DNA from: Plasmodium coatneyi
Taxonomy: Eukaryota; Apicomplexa; Aconoidasida; Haemosporida; Plasmodiidae
Direction: 5' to 3'
DNA length: 64,000 nt
Assembly: GCF_001680005.1 (NCBI RefSeq)
Contig: NC_033567.1
Coordinates: forward strand, 1,860,001 to 1,924,000
The position numbers and the translations under genes are program-made. A model generated the notes under the pieces. It ran no database searches and had not been told where the DNA came from. It saw only the letters and a list, made by a program, of their open reading frames with translations. Shown in pieces: positions 11,501-24,149 of this stretch; position 1 is the first letter of the stretch; the number at the start of each line of letters is the position of its first letter.

Positions 11501-12700
11501 TTCACCATATGGACTGAAGCTATAACCCCCCCCTGAGGAGGTCAAACTACCACTTGGGTAAGAATTAAAAACTTCAGGTGCGTTATAATAACCTAGATGA
11601 CTTCTACCCGGGTCAACCTTGCTGGGTGCATAAAGGTACGAGAAATCTTCCCTAACGGTGCTGTACAAATTACCCTGCGCGTTTACCAAATTGTCCTTAA
11701 ACGAAATCGTACGAGGAAACCTGTTAAAATCACCACCTGCTATATTATCAGCCCTACTTAATATATGTGGGATATTTCCTTCGATGTTTAAAAATTCTGT
11801 GCTGCTTCTTTCCGTTCTTTTTTCAGTACTATAGTCCTGGTTGTTTATAGAATCCTCAACTATGACACTGTTGGTCTTGCTGGAAATTTTGCTCTCATCT
11901 AACGGTATGCTACTCCTTCTAGACTTCCCTACTGACGTGTTACCGTGTACTTTGTCGTCGTTTCCTCTATCCAGGATGTTCACTTTGCTCAACGTGTGTT
12001 GCGAATGCTTTCTACCTGACTTGATAGAACCCCCCTTGGACTTCGTCTTCTGATCTGATAAAAACGAACTTGTATTATTCACATCTAACGTTCTTGTAAT
12101 GTTTGGTTTTTCCGACAGATGCAAGCTGGCATTACTACTGGTGCTCGACCCTCCTTCTCTCTCCTCGGACGAATCCTGTGAAGCGTGAAAATGCGATATT
12201 CATTTTTACTTTCAAATTTGTGCACGTCCTAACGGGGCGTTAAAGAGGCAGCGAAAGGGAACTATGCCACTGCATGCAAACTCCAACGCGTCCGCATGCA
12301 CATTGGAAAGAAGCTCCTCGTCCTTCTTTTCAATCTATGCGTTCCATTCTGCGTAGCAGATTCACAAAACGATGAGCATTTTTTCTATCATTACACAGAA
12401 CTTCGTGGATGTGACGGAGTCCTTGGATAGTTTTTTTTCCAGTAATATCCTGTTCTACAAAAAAAGATAAAGAAAAAATATTAGGATAATATAGAGTAAA
12501 TCGAAGCAGCACCACCAAGGGTAGCAACCCAACCAGGTGGTCACGCAAAAAATCATGCATAACCAAACAAACGCACTATCAAATGTGCCTATTTTTTTCC
12601 AAAAAAATCAGATTAACATTTAGTTGGGGAAAAAATGAAAAATTTTTTTTTTTACTTGTTCTCGCTTTGTTCTGTCAATCTTTGTCGTACTTTTCAGCAT
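8510..12700 (-). CDS. IMC1f: Inner membrane complex alveolin, probably IMC1f
   Basis: The main exon is 8510-12175 (1221 codons plus stop). It contains an alveolin core of about 250 residues: IPKYREVEIVEKIVEVPVV, many further EKIVEVP/KYIEVPVVK/VPVKKIVEIP units, and charged proline-valine repeats. Alveolins form the subpellicular network under the inner membrane complex. Flanks are Ser/Asn/Gly-rich. The C-terminal part has about eight NHSNTI hexapeptides. No ATG starts this exon, and an in-frame stop lies just upstream of a CTTCACAG acceptor at 12176. A phase-consistent 5' model is exon 1 at 12656-12700 (ATG, 15 codons) and exon 2 at 12395-12454 (20 codons), giving about 1256 residues. The two upstream exons are inferred. 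The IMC1f name rests on remembered adjacency to glycerol kinase in P. falciparum. The alveolin identity itself is secure. Confidence 0.85.
8772..8998 (-). repeat. 18-bp coding tandem repeat in the alveolin C-terminus
   Basis: On the plus strand the unit TTGGAGTGGTTGATCGTG recurs about seven times almost without change, with more diverged copies towards 8772. It encodes the NHSNTI hexapeptide array on the minus strand. The near-identity of the central copies indicates recent expansion, so copy number is likely to vary between isolates. Confidence 0.9.
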
Positions 12701-15574
12701 ATTGACAAAATGTTTGCTACTTCACGGTTGTTTAAACGTCTAGGTGGCGAGCCCGCATGTGCATATGCGTACGTACACAAGCATCAACATATACTTACAT
12801 ACGTACATACATACATGCACGAACATGGACACATACAAGTTGGCATACGCGCATACTTGCATATATACACACTTATTCCAGCGGAACTGTCCCTAGTTCT
12901 CACAACCTTTTGAACTGTTTGTTCCTTCGCACTATCTCCACTTTTTTCGTATGTTCAAAGGTACAACGGATTGGTCGAAAAGTGCAGTGTAACAGTGCAC
13001 ACAAAATGTTTCGCGTTGACAACGAAGTGATGTTGTACACGTTGCTATCGCGAGAGAAGACATTAAGCAAAAATGGGAAAAAATGTAACACGCATGAGGT
13101 AAAAAAAAAAAAAAAAAGGGAAAAAATGCATATAAGAGTAGAATATAATTCCTGCTTACACAATGTTCCCTTCCAAATGTGGGAAAAATAAAAATAAACA
13201 AAAATGACAAAAGGGCGCATAAAATAAAAGAAGGAGAAAGGTCTATAATAACAAGAGTTGTATTATGTTGCGTCGTACTGTGTTGTATTACTTTTTTTTT
13301 TTTCTCAAGATGGACTTCCCCCCCAAAAAAAAAAAAAAAAAAAAAAAAATGTAGCGTTTAAAAATTAGCCTACTTCGTTCTTATTAAAGATTAAAATTAC
13401 ATACAACTACACACTTGTAGGTATATATACACACACCTGTGCAATATTTCCCTACTTTTTCACATGAACAAAATAGCCAAAAAATAGCTACATAGAAGAA
13501 AAATTATGACCCGTTCATAAAAAAAATTCTAAATGTTGTAAAAAAAAAAAAAAAAAAAAAAAATTGTAGAAAAGAAACTTTTATTCATAAAAATTAGTGA
13601 ATTAGCGCAAAATACGCACAGGTCATAGCTAAATATTAAACTTTTGCAACTGCCTGCTTAAATGCAAAAATTCCTTGTTTTGTTCTATTTCTTCTTTTTC
13701 TTTCCTTTACTTCTTATTCCTTTTCTTGTTCTTTTTGCCTTTTAATGTTTTTACACTCGTGCATAGCAAATTTTTTTTTTTTTCTAATTTATATGATCTG
13801 TTCATGTGAATTTTGCGTAGTGTAAGAAAAAATTGACTGTACACATATATTGTCAATTTGCAATAATTATACGAAAAAAAAAAAAAAAAAAAAGCGAAGC
13901 ATCCTGTTCTGTTACAAAAAAAAACAAAGAAAAACGGGTTGCATGCGACAACTTGGTGGTACCGCCAAAATCTGCAGATATCCCGTTGTTGCCATCGAAA
14001 TGTTGTAGAACAAATCGCACCACCAAAAGTGAACAAAATGGACTGAAAAATGCGAAAAATACGATTAAAAAAGTTCACTAATGATGTGAAAAAGCGGGAA
14101 AATAAAAGTAAAAAGGTGAGCGGCAAAAAAAATTACTAGCAAAGTGCAAAGTAAAATTCGCAGAAATTTGTGAACCGCAACGCTCAATGCGTAAAAAACG
14201 AATTTCATCGCATTGTGTTGGTGGTTATTTTTTCCCCCTCTTCCTTTCTACACAATTTTTTTTCACGTTTATCCTACACAAAAAAAATGCGGCGTAAATT
14301 GGTGTGTACATTATATATGTATATGATGTACTACACTGGATGGGGGAGGCTAAATTAGTCCAATTTGGTAAAAAGTTCCCACGTAAGGCGCACACAACTG
14401 CCTATACACGTTTATGATGCGCGTTAACGTACACATTTGCTCTTATTCGGGGTACCTTTCCGATGTGAAAGTTTCCAAACGGTTTGGCCGCTTTCTACTA
14501 AACAACATCGCATCCGTTTTAACCCATGTCAGCGATTATTTTTCCGTTCAGAATATAAAGACGAAAATTTACCCTTAGAACAGTTTACATGAACATTATA
14601 ACATATTCTGATAAAAATGATTTACACAATTGCTTTTTTCCACTTTGCGTGTCCTCATCAGAGAGTTTTTCTTAACCTGACCGCACTTTCCAACATTACA
14701 ACAACATGAAAAATTACGTTTTCCTATTTTTTTCCGAGGGAAGAGCAAAATCGCTCCGCATGTAACAGTGAGAAATGTTGGCTAAATTTTTACACATTGC
14801 TTTTTAGGGAAATTAAATTAAAAATCAGCTGAACAGGTGAGAACTCGAACAATTGTCCAATGAACTAACCACACTGCGCTTTCCTGAGCATCCTCCATAA
14901 GGAGCATTCTTACTTGCGATGGTAGACGGCCAAAATATTCACCTTTGATGGGCAAAAATAATAATCCCTTCCCTTTCATACAACGCGTATACCAATGGTG
15001 AAATGTCTCGTAAAATTTTCCCCTTTCCGATCAGAAAATTAAAGGAAAACTAGAAAGGGGAAATTTCGTATGAGACAAGGAAGCATACTGCAGGGTAATA
15101 AACGCATTTATGCGAGAATGAGCCTCTTTCGGGCAAATTCAATGTTCGCAATTTGGCTATTCTTAATTTTCTTTTTTTTAATTCGGATCGTTCGTTTTGC
15201 AGATCATCGAAACGGGTCCACAATTAAAGTGATAAATAAGGAAAAAAAAAAAAAAAAAATTTTTATTTTATCCCCATCACTGCCCCAAGCGCTGATTAGA
15301 TGCTTTTTCCTTTTTCGATTAATTATACGCGGTGACTGAACTGCGCAGAAATATGTGCAAGGTGTATACACGCGTGTGCAACACATGCGTTTATTTTATT
15401 TAAATGTCGTACCTGTGCAAGGAACGAACAAGCTCATATTATGTATATATATGTGCATATGCGTATACATTTGCAACAAGCACAGGTGTAGTAAGAGCAC
15501 ACGAAAAAAGAAATTGACGGATGTGTATAAAACGGACCGCTACATGGCCAACACACGCTGCAGAACCAACGACG
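12701..15574. promoter_or_regulatory. Long intergenic region upstream of the alveolin gene
   Basis: About 2.9 kb between glycerol kinase (3' end) and the alveolin (5' end), both on the minus strand, so it should hold the alveolin promoter. It has many homopolymer A/T runs (13326-13349, 13541-13562, 13874-13893, 15241-15259) and ACATAC-type microsatellite sequence at about 12795-12830. A tRNA-like pair of Pol III box sequences at 14839-14870 is reported as a finding. No convincing coding frame is present. Confidence 0.5.
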
Positions 15575-17080
15575 CTACATCTGCAGGAGTGACCTCTCGA
15601 CTGCCTTGTCCCACTCTGAAATTTTCTTCTTCCTATTCTTTTCATCCATTTTAGCATTAAACGTAGAATCGCTATTACGTATTAAGCTTTTAACGGAATC
15701 TAAATCTTTCCATATTTTCACGCCCAGCCCAGCCAGCACGGCAGCCCCCACTGCAGTAACTTCTGAATATTTGGACACTTCTATTTTTGTGTTTATGATA
15801 TCCGAGTTGAACTGCATGAATGCCTTATTTTTCGTCATTCCTCCATCGCACCGTAAAACATGAAGCATTTCTATGCCCATGTCTGAGAGGAGTGAGTATA
15901 CAATTTCGTTCAGCTGAAAAACGATACCCTCCAGCAATGACCTAACAATGTGCTTCCTCTCTGTGTTGAATGTCATACCGGTTATACATGCCCTGGCATC
16001 TGATCTCCACCTGGGGGCATACAAACCGCTGAAAGCTGGCACAAACACGACCCCTCCTGTATCTTCACAGTTTTCCATAATATAGCTAGCTTCACTAGGA
16101 TGAGAAATTAAATTGTTCTTCACCAACCAGGATACACCAGAACCAGCCGTACCTATGGAACCTTCTAACGCATATTTCGCCTGATCATTTTCATTAAATT
16201 TGTAACAAACCGTTGTAATTAAACCGCAGGAAGAGTACACCACTTTATACCCTGTATTAATAAGTAAAAAAACACCAGTGCCGTACGTACATTTGGCTTC
16301 CCCTTCATCAAAAATAGCTTGTCCTATACATGCACTTTGTTGATCTCCAATGCACCCAGTAATTGGCACCCCCGCATAGTCTGGTACTTGTTCACATTTT
16401 ACCGAACCAAAATGGAAAGTGTTACATTTTATTTCTGGAAGAACAGACATATTTGTTATGCCAAACATTTTGCACAATTCTTCATCCCACTCTAACGTTT
16501 TTATATTCATCAGAAGGGTTCTAGATGCATTCGTCACATCTGTGTAACTATTCCCATTTGTCAAATTATAGATCAGCCAAGTGTTTATGTTACCTATGAT
16601 AGCCGATCCGTCCTCCACTTTTTTCTTAATTTCTGCATTGTTCTGAATGAGCCATAAAATTTTAAACGCACTAAAATAGGTGTTAAAATAGGTTCCCGTT
16701 TTTTTCTGAAAATAATCATTATTATACTTCTTCGAAAACTCAGCAACGATATCTTCTACTCGGGTGTCTAGCCACACAATGGCATTGTATAAAGGTTTGC
16801 CTGTAAGTTTATCCCATATTATTACCGTCTCCCTCTGGTTTGTAATTCCTATACATTTTATGACGACCTCTTTGTGCTTTTCCTTAAGAGCCTTCAAACC
16901 ATCATTCATCAGTGTGTACAGATTATTTATTATTTCCACGGGGTCATGTTCGTACCACCCTGGCTTGAAACATTTTTGCTCGTGGTTCAGGCTATTTGTA
17001 TGCAGCACATTCAGTTCTTCATCGAAAAAAATCAGTTTCGTGGACTGAGTGCTTTGGTCTATACTCAATATTACGTTCAT
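15575..17080 (-). CDS. GK: Glycerol kinase
   Basis: Single exon, 501 residues, the usual length for the family. It is an FGGY-family carbohydrate kinase catalysing ATP + glycerol to sn-glycerol 3-phosphate, feeding phospholipid synthesis. Visible motifs are the N-terminal phosphate-binding strand ILSIDQSTQSTKLIFFD, GITNQRETVIIWDKLTGKP, the substrate-region VWLDTR, DVTNASRTLLMN, the adenosine-site stretch TYGTGVFLLINTG, and the C-terminal RCDGGMTKNKAFMQ. The start at 17080 (MNVILSIDQ) is chosen because it places the conserved strand at residue 4. The longer upstream reading adds a poorly conserved leader. All expected landmarks appear intact, so the enzyme should be active in the cytosol. Confidence 0.97.
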   Translation of the reverse strand: MNVILSIDQSTQSTKLIFFDEELNVLHTNSLNHEQKCFKPGWYEHDPVEIINNLYTLMNDGLKALKEKHKEVVIKCIGITNQRETVIIWDKLTGKPLYNAIVWLDTRVEDIVAEFSKKYNNDYFQKKTGTYFNTYFSAFKILWLIQNNAEIKKKVEDGSAIIGNINTWLIYNLTNGNSYTDVTNASRTLLMNIKTLEWDEELCKMFGITNMSVLPEIKCNTFHFGSVKCEQVPDYAGVPITGCIGDQQSACIGQAIFDEGEAKCTYGTGVFLLINTGYKVVYSSCGLITTVCYKFNENDQAKYALEGSIGTAGSGVSWLVKNNLISHPSEASYIMENCEDTGGVVFVPAFSGLYAPRWRSDARACITGMTFNTERKHIVRSLLEGIVFQLNEIVYSLLSDMGIEMLHVLRCDGGMTKNKAFMQFNSDIINTKIEVSKYSEVTAVGAAVLAGLGVKIWKDLDSVKSLIRNSDSTFNAKMDEKNRKKKISEWDKAVERSLLQM

Positions 17081-18853
17081 TTTGGATAAATTTATAAAGA
17101 AAACTTCCTTCGCGTGTGCAACGATGGATGGGGCGGAAAGAGGAGTATTGACGGAGCGGTAAAAAAAAAAAATCACAACTTTACACCGCAAACATTGCTT
17201 CCTCCCGTTTTAGGGACAAACTACATCAATAAACGACGATGTCGCAAAAAAAAAGAGAAGAACAACAAATGGATATTCAGATGGGCGGAGGCGACCTGCT
17301 ACATGAAAATCTGCACGTATGTACTAATGTACGTATTTACCCATGTATATATATATTCTTCTACACAACAACCCTACATACAAATTTTTAACCCCCCAGC
17401 AGCGAACTTTTCCCAACACGCGCAAGCAGCTATTTCCACAAAATATACCTTACGGCGTTGTAACAATTAAGTACAATTTCACAAAATTTTACACTTTTTT
17501 TTTTTTTTTTTTTTTTTCCATCTATTTTAAAAGGATTTAACCGACTGGATGGTCCTCGCAAATATTTCAACATCCGCGGGGCGTGATCGAGTAGAAAAAC
17601 AATTTCCAAAAAAAAGGCGTACATATTTCGCGTGCATGTACGAACAAATGTACGCATGGAGGTACATTTTTTTTTTTTTTTTTTTAAAGGGTCACTTTTA
17701 AGCGGTACACTTTTCTGGAGATGGCGTAGAGATGGAACATAAACCAATTGTTCAATTTTCGCAAAAAAAAAAAGTACACTCTCTTCAGAAATGGAAAAAA
17801 TTATTCACTAATTATTCACCGTAAAGAAATAAAATAAAAAACATGTTGTAACGCCATGTAGACGTAGGGGGAAAAATAAAATATATAAAAATCACGTGTA
17901 TATATTACATACATATATGTATATGTACATGCACATGTATTTTTTATGACCCCCATTCGCGCATAAGCAACTCCCGCTTTTCAATTTTCTTGTCCGAGGG
18001 GTGAATCTGGATAACTCCATCTTCTTATAAATCAGCGCTAGCTTACACCCCCGAACATTTCCGTTCTACCGCTTTACATTTCCACAGGGCGTCTTCCTTC
18101 ACGATGTACTTCCCATCGATGTGATGTCCCCCTTTTTTTTTTCCACTACCCCAGGACATCCTTTTGTTCTAACAAAACGCCCCACCTTGATCAAACTTCG
18201 TTCCAACCACCCTCAACAGCTCAAACATAATAAACGTCCATTTGGGGCAACCCTTTTAAAATCCCGTCCCTGAACCATACGGCTTATCTTCTTTCGCATA
18301 GATGATTGTCTCTACACGTGTCTCCAAGCACAGCTAAGAATTATATTCAAACGGATGGGACATGGTCGATCCGTTCCCATTTTACCTTATCAAAATGTGT
18401 CCAATTATGGGATCATATCAGATCATGCCATGCACATTCACTTCTCTAGGAAGACCAATCCTTAAGGGATAGAACGCCCAAAAAAGGGAGCTTCCAAAAG
18501 TCAGATTTTTCCTCCACCCTCCCTCGCGCAACATTTTTGCGCAGGAATTAAAAATAATACTATTTTTTTTTTTTTTAATTTTATATAGTTGTGCATTTAG
18601 TTTGTTCCGTTCGATCATGCATAGCATGCACAGGTTATATATGTACAAACGTACATATGCATATGCATCTACATGGATGATTGCCGCTCTACGTCTTCTT
18701 CCTTTTTAAGCGCTTTTCACAGACACACCCCCAATTTCGCGCTAACGGTTAGCACTCAACACAGCAACATTTTGAAAAAAAAAAAAAAAAAAGGGGGAAA
18801 AATAAAATTCAGGTCAAAGTTAAAATGTTCCAACGTGCATGCAATTTGTAAAA
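17081..18853. promoter_or_regulatory. Intergenic region upstream of glycerol kinase
   Basis: About 1.8 kb between the L17 3' end and the glycerol kinase 5' end. Long T runs (17496-17517, 17669-17685), poly-A at 18776-18793 and alternating TATA/CATGTA sequence (17890-17940) are present. No coding frame stands out. Confidence 0.5.
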
Positions 18854-20403
18854 TTAATTTACGGCCTTCTTCTTATTCTTTGCAAAGTTCTTCTTCGAAA
18901 TGTTTAATTTGATCAATTTTTTTAAGGTAATTTTGAAGGGGAGTTCTTTCTGCTTTTCCGCGTTTGTCAGGAGGGACTTTTTCGCTGGCTTGGAAATCTC
19001 CTTTGCGATTACTTGGATGTGGCACGGGGATGACATGAAGGGGTTGATTCGACCGTGGGCCTTAAACGTTCTTCTTCGTCCTGCACGGGCTCTGTTCACC
19101 ATCACGTGGATTAGCCTCAGCTTGCTCACTTCCAGGTTTCTTGCCTAGTACGCACAAAAAGGGGGAGATCGAGAAAATGAAAAAATAAAAATACGCACAG
19201 GCGGGTAAAAAATAAATCTATTCTGTGGACTTAGTCCATCCTCCGTCCTGCAAAGCCTCAAAATGTGGCTCCTGCAGGACATTTCGTCCCGGTCGACTCA
19301 CACATAAGCGTCCATACATCCACTCAACAAATAAAGTATAAAATTTTCACGTGTGCACCAAAAAGTACAGTGGTGTACGTCAAACTCATACATGCACGCA
19401 TTACAACACAAGTCAGTTCACACACACAAACATACACTCCTCCCCGTCTGTATGCACAAACAGCCACTTTCCTTTTTAATTTTTTTTTTTTTTTTTTTTC
19501 AGCCAAATGCCTCAAATAATCATTCTTTAAAAATAAAGAAAACGATTCATTACAAATTAGTAAATACATAAAACATGTATTTAAAAACGGTAATGAATCC
19601 TCTTTACTTTTTCATACTCGTCATCGTATCATCATTAAAAAAAAAAAAAATTAAATTGAAAAGCGGCCGTCAAGGAGGGGAGACAAAGGACGGATCAACA
19701 TTGTCACGCCATGATCTGCTAAATGTCCACTCGTGCTAGTCACACAAAGCGGTGTCAATAATTACCTCTGCATTGGCCTGAACATTATCCAACACGTTTA
19801 ACAGAAACTTGCACGATTTCGCGGGCCATCTTCCCTGCGTGTGGTTAAACTCCTTGGCTTGGTTCGTCCTTCCAACACCTCCGTTGTACCTACGAAACGG
19901 CACACACCTCTTCTTCTCGATGACGTCATTCAGGTACTTTTTCGCGTCCAACAATTTCATTCTCCTTATAGCCCTCGCCGTTTCGTACGTGTTTTTAAAG
20001 TGGACCCTTAAATCCATACCCGCCCCCTTGGCGCCTACAAAAAAAAAGAAAATAAAATAAATAATGATCAATACGCATTCCGGGGAAAAAAAATGACGAA
20101 AGCAGTTTTACGTGATTATTTGTCACGTGCGCTGTTCTGCTCATGGGTTGTATGCCCTTATTCAAGGACAACTTTCATCAGGCCAACAGGTAAACGCTCC
20201 CATGTCGTTTCCCCTTTGTGAGCGTTTCTTTTTCTCTCCCCCGTGTTATAAAACTTCCACCATATCCTCTCATCCATTCAGCGCAAAAATCGGGATGGCG
20301 AACAAGAATCTCGTGATTTTCATTTTTCTTTTTTCTTTTTTTTTTTTTTCCCCTCTTGCTTACATTTCCCAAAGTCCCTCAACTTCTTCGCGTACTTAAC
20401 CAT
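18854..20403 (-). CDS. RPL17: 60S ribosomal protein L17 (uL22), three exons
   Basis: The model is complement(18854-19144, 19766-20034, 20364-20403), 199 residues. Exon 1 encodes MVKYAKKLRDFGK. Its donor leaves one base, which completes a Cys codon with exon 2 (AKGAGMDLRVHFKNTYETA). Exon 2 contains CVPFRRYNGGVGRTNQAK and TQGRWPAKSCKFLLNVL, and ends in phase 0 at a GTAATT donor. Exon 3 begins ARNLEVSKLRLIHV and has GRRRTFKAHGRINPFMSSP, followed by a basic tail. These blocks follow the human protein closely through the whole length. uL22 lines the polypeptide exit tunnel of the large cytosolic subunit. All three junctions keep frame with GT-AG borders. The second intron is 621 bases. I see no snoRNA in either intron. 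Confidence 0.96.
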
Positions 20404-23400
20404 TTCCAAAAAAATCGTAAACGTAACACAAAAAGGAAGTTAAAAAGTACTATACAGGGGATATGCAAAAACAGCTACAACATAAAAATGTACGTTTCTT
20501 TTTTATTATGTTGTTTATTCCAGCCTGCGGAAATGGCTACTACATAAAGCAAGCTTTCTTCACATTTAAAATTTGAAAAAAAAAAAATTGCTGGTTGTTC
20601 ATAAAAGCGTTTCAGATAAATTGAAGTTCTTTTTTTTTTTTTTTTTTTTTTTAAACAGAGGAACAATAAAAATAAGTAACAAAATACCACCTTTAATTTA
20701 ATTTTATTTTTTTCGTGTATGCGTTCACTCAGCGCACAATTTACGCGCATTTACCCCTGAGTATATATGCAGGGCACAGGAAAGGTATATGCTTTATAAA
20801 AAAATGGCCCACCATAATAACGTAATAAAAACAACGCAAAGTTGGTGGATTTCTATTTATATGCGTATCGAGAAGTTTGCAAAAGATTTTTACGCTGCTT
20901 CAAATGCATATATATTTTTATACGTACATATTTGCGCACTAAATGGATATGGGGGAAAATGTTTGACCCTTAATTTGTGAAAGGAAAGGGTCGACGCCCT
21001 TCCTCCTCTTGCTACTTATTTTAGTGCGTAGTGCATAGCTACTTATATACATACGTAACCTTCAGTGGAAAAAAAAAAAAAAAAAAATATTTTTGTTACT
21101 GCTGTTGACCGTGGTAGAATCTTTAGCAATAACGCTGCACTAGCCAACTTTATGCCAGCCGTTTTTGCGCCCCGCAACGGGGGAGAGCAAAGGGTTTGCC
21201 GCATTTGGAGTTTTCCCCTTTAATTTTTACCTCATAAAATTCATCGCTGTATTTTCCCAAAAATTTTACCTCACGCCATGCGTTAAGCATACACGTATGT
21301 TTACTTTAGTAATCACCATTTTGACCAAATGAGTAATATGAACGTATGTGCTGCCTCCCCTTTTGCGCTTTCTCATGTATTATTCATATATAAGTGTATT
21401 CCCCCGCGGTATTGCTCGATCGAGCGTGTGACTTCCACGTATGACTACATTTCACTCGAGAGAATGGCTAATGCGAATTTCCTTTCTACCATAATGTACT
21501 GAACACACGCAGGAAGGAACATTTAAAAATGCACGCCAATTTTTAAAGGAAAAAAATAAATAAATGAGTTTACAAAAAGTTTAATAAATTATAGATGGGT
21601 TAACGCGCCAATCGGGTCAGACAACACCTGTCCCACTAAATGGATATATATTTTCGCAATCGCAAATGAGCAACTATTTTATTTTATTAAAAGATCAGTT
21701 GGTGCGATTGTGTTCATTTCACGGGGGTGAATATTCCAACGCACCAGGGGATAAACAACACCTGCGGTGCACATATTGCGTGCCCCTAATGTGTATAAGC
21801 AAAACTTGCCTATGTATGCTTATCAAATTTAGTAGAACCGCATTTTTGCAAAAGGAGAACTAAGGGGGACACAGACACTGTTCTGGGGTAACATCTTATA
21901 ATGGGGCCAATTATGGCAGCATATCCAGCCGCACGTAATGCACGAATTTTTTTTTTAAAAAACATTTAAGTTAATATATCCTCTCCCAATCGCTTACGCT
22001 GTCTTTTTCAATAGTAATATGAACAGCTTCCACAGTAGTGCCTGAGCGCAAGAAGGGAGACATTAGTAGGGCGGTCGTCATTTTCCTTAGGAGCACACGG
22101 GGAAGTATTGTTCATGCAAAAATTGGTCATGGAACGAGGGATACGAAGACGTGTGCAATTGCGGGGGGTATAAAAAAAAACGCTGCAGTAAGGGAACACT
22201 ATATATCTGTGTGCACGAATTAGCCTATTACATTCACATGACGTGTTTTTCACGAATTATTATTTAAGGAAAGAGTGTAGGAATAAGCGTTTTCCGATGC
22301 TGATCGTTTAAGACCAACCAATAGCTATTCTGCTGCTCGTATTTTCTTTTCTTTTTTCAAATTGGCCAAGCTGTTTTTCCATGCCGAATGAGGTACATGG
22401 GAAAAACACTTCTGCACACATTTACATTTTACGCCGTAAGAAAGTCCCCCTGGCACACTTCATCTGCGTAAGAACATATGCACGCACAATATGCTCACAT
22501 GCGTAAAATAATTCTGGGCGACGAGCATTCCCACATGTAGAAATTGCCTTGTAACATCAACACAAAATTGGGTATGTAAAAATGTAGTAGTTGCACACTG
22601 CTTCATGTAAGGCCAACATTGTTTTAAGACCAACATTGTTTTGGTTTAACCTTTCCAAAGGTGTCTCTCTCGTTAAAAAAAAAGGCACGAGCTGTGCAGG
22701 AAACGTTGTGCTTGAACGGAGAACGCAGCGGAGTGCATTCCGTCAAATGAACAAATTAACCTGGGGAAGAAATGCCGCCTTGCACCGTTAGCTATGGTGC
22801 AAAAGGGGCATGCAAAAGGAAGAAAAAAAAGCAATGCCCTTTCTACATACACACTTTTGCAAGTAGGAATACACCTGAATATATATTCTAAGGAACATGT
22901 CCGCGTAACTACACGAAGGCAAAGGCACAAATAATTTTTCCTGTCCTGCATGCAACGAGCTAAAATGGCAAAGGGGTTGAACGTAGTGTTCCAAAACCGT
23001 TCATTCTATTTCGCCTTTTTTTATCTGATTTGACTGCGTTGCACCGAAAGGACAGCTATGCATCTTCACATAAACGCAGGTGCAGCCGTAGCTAAACGTA
23101 TAAATATGCATCCTTTACGTGTGGTTATTTAACGTATGCATTCGTTTGGTTGCACTTGCTGCCTCACAAAGTTGGATATGTTCTGTTTCCTTTGCTTCTT
23201 TTTTTTTCGCGCCCTCCGCACCCTCAACCGCACAGTTGGCCGCAAATCGCTGAAATGACTCCTCAATATTGCTGCTTCAACGGATGGGGCGCGGAAAAGT
23301 ACCAGCAAAAGAATTCAGAATTTTCTGTTCAACCACGTTTACTTTTTTTTTTTCTTACAAAAAAAAAAAAAAAAGAAAGAAAAAATACCACTTGTTCATA

Positions 23401-23953
23401 ATTTTTTTTACCATTTTGTTGCTTCTCTGTACTTTTTTTTTTTTTTTTTTTTGTACTTTCCCCCCTCTGCGCGTTCGATCGAAGAGGTTAATTCGTTAAT
23501 TCAACTTTTTCCCACCACCCCACCGCACCCCCAGGGTCACTGCAAAGAAACATACGCCCGCCGCTATTAGTTCGTACCATACCTATGCTTGCATGTATGC
23601 TCGAGGTACGTTCCGCCTTTTGCGCGTTTATTTACCCCATGGGGCCCCCTCGGAACGTAGCCATAATTATTGCGCAAAAGAAAACTACAAAAGAGCGATG
23701 AGATGGCTAGCTGGTTATAAAAACAAACGATATCCCCAAAGCTGTTTGTACGAAGTGAACAGGTGCCTGCACAGGGAGCCTCGGCCAATGTAACTTTCTG
23801 TTTTAACGCTTCGTACGCTTAAACACACGTTTTCCTTAATTTATAAACATGATTTGTCTTCGCCCCTAATGGCATTTTGCTCTTCATCAAGTTATGCATC
23901 AACGGAGCAGCGCTAAACACCTTTGAGAGGAAAGCACACAAGGAAAAAAATAC

Positions 23954-23985
<32 letters not shown>

Positions 23986-24149
23986 CCATAAGAGGAATAA
24001 TAAGAAGAGTAGGAAAAATTAGAAGAGCAAAAACAGGAAAATAGAAGCGACACACAAACGTTGACAGTGCGGCCAGCACGAATCGAAACGCAACGAACAT
24101 AAACACAAAGCAACGACGCAAGGTGCACACCCACAAACTGTAAAAAAAT
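20404..24149. promoter_or_regulatory. Long divergent intergenic region (L17 / STIMATE-like)
   Basis: About 3.7 kb between head-to-head genes, holding both promoters. Homopolymer tracts are frequent (T at 20631-20652, A at 21070-21087, T at 23434-23452, A at 23957-23982). No frame has conserved protein features. Tracts such as 22591-22791 and 23593-23793 are open by chance. Confidence 0.5.

Noticed and set aside
12635..12913. Plus-strand 92-codon frame with a leader-like start
   Set aside because: It is built from microsatellite-like TACATAC sequence, and the region more plausibly holds the alveolin 5' exons on the other strand.
13707..14126. Minus-strand 139-codon Phe/Lys-rich frame
   Set aside because: It spans several homopolymer A/T runs and has no conserved features, so it is a low-complexity artefact.
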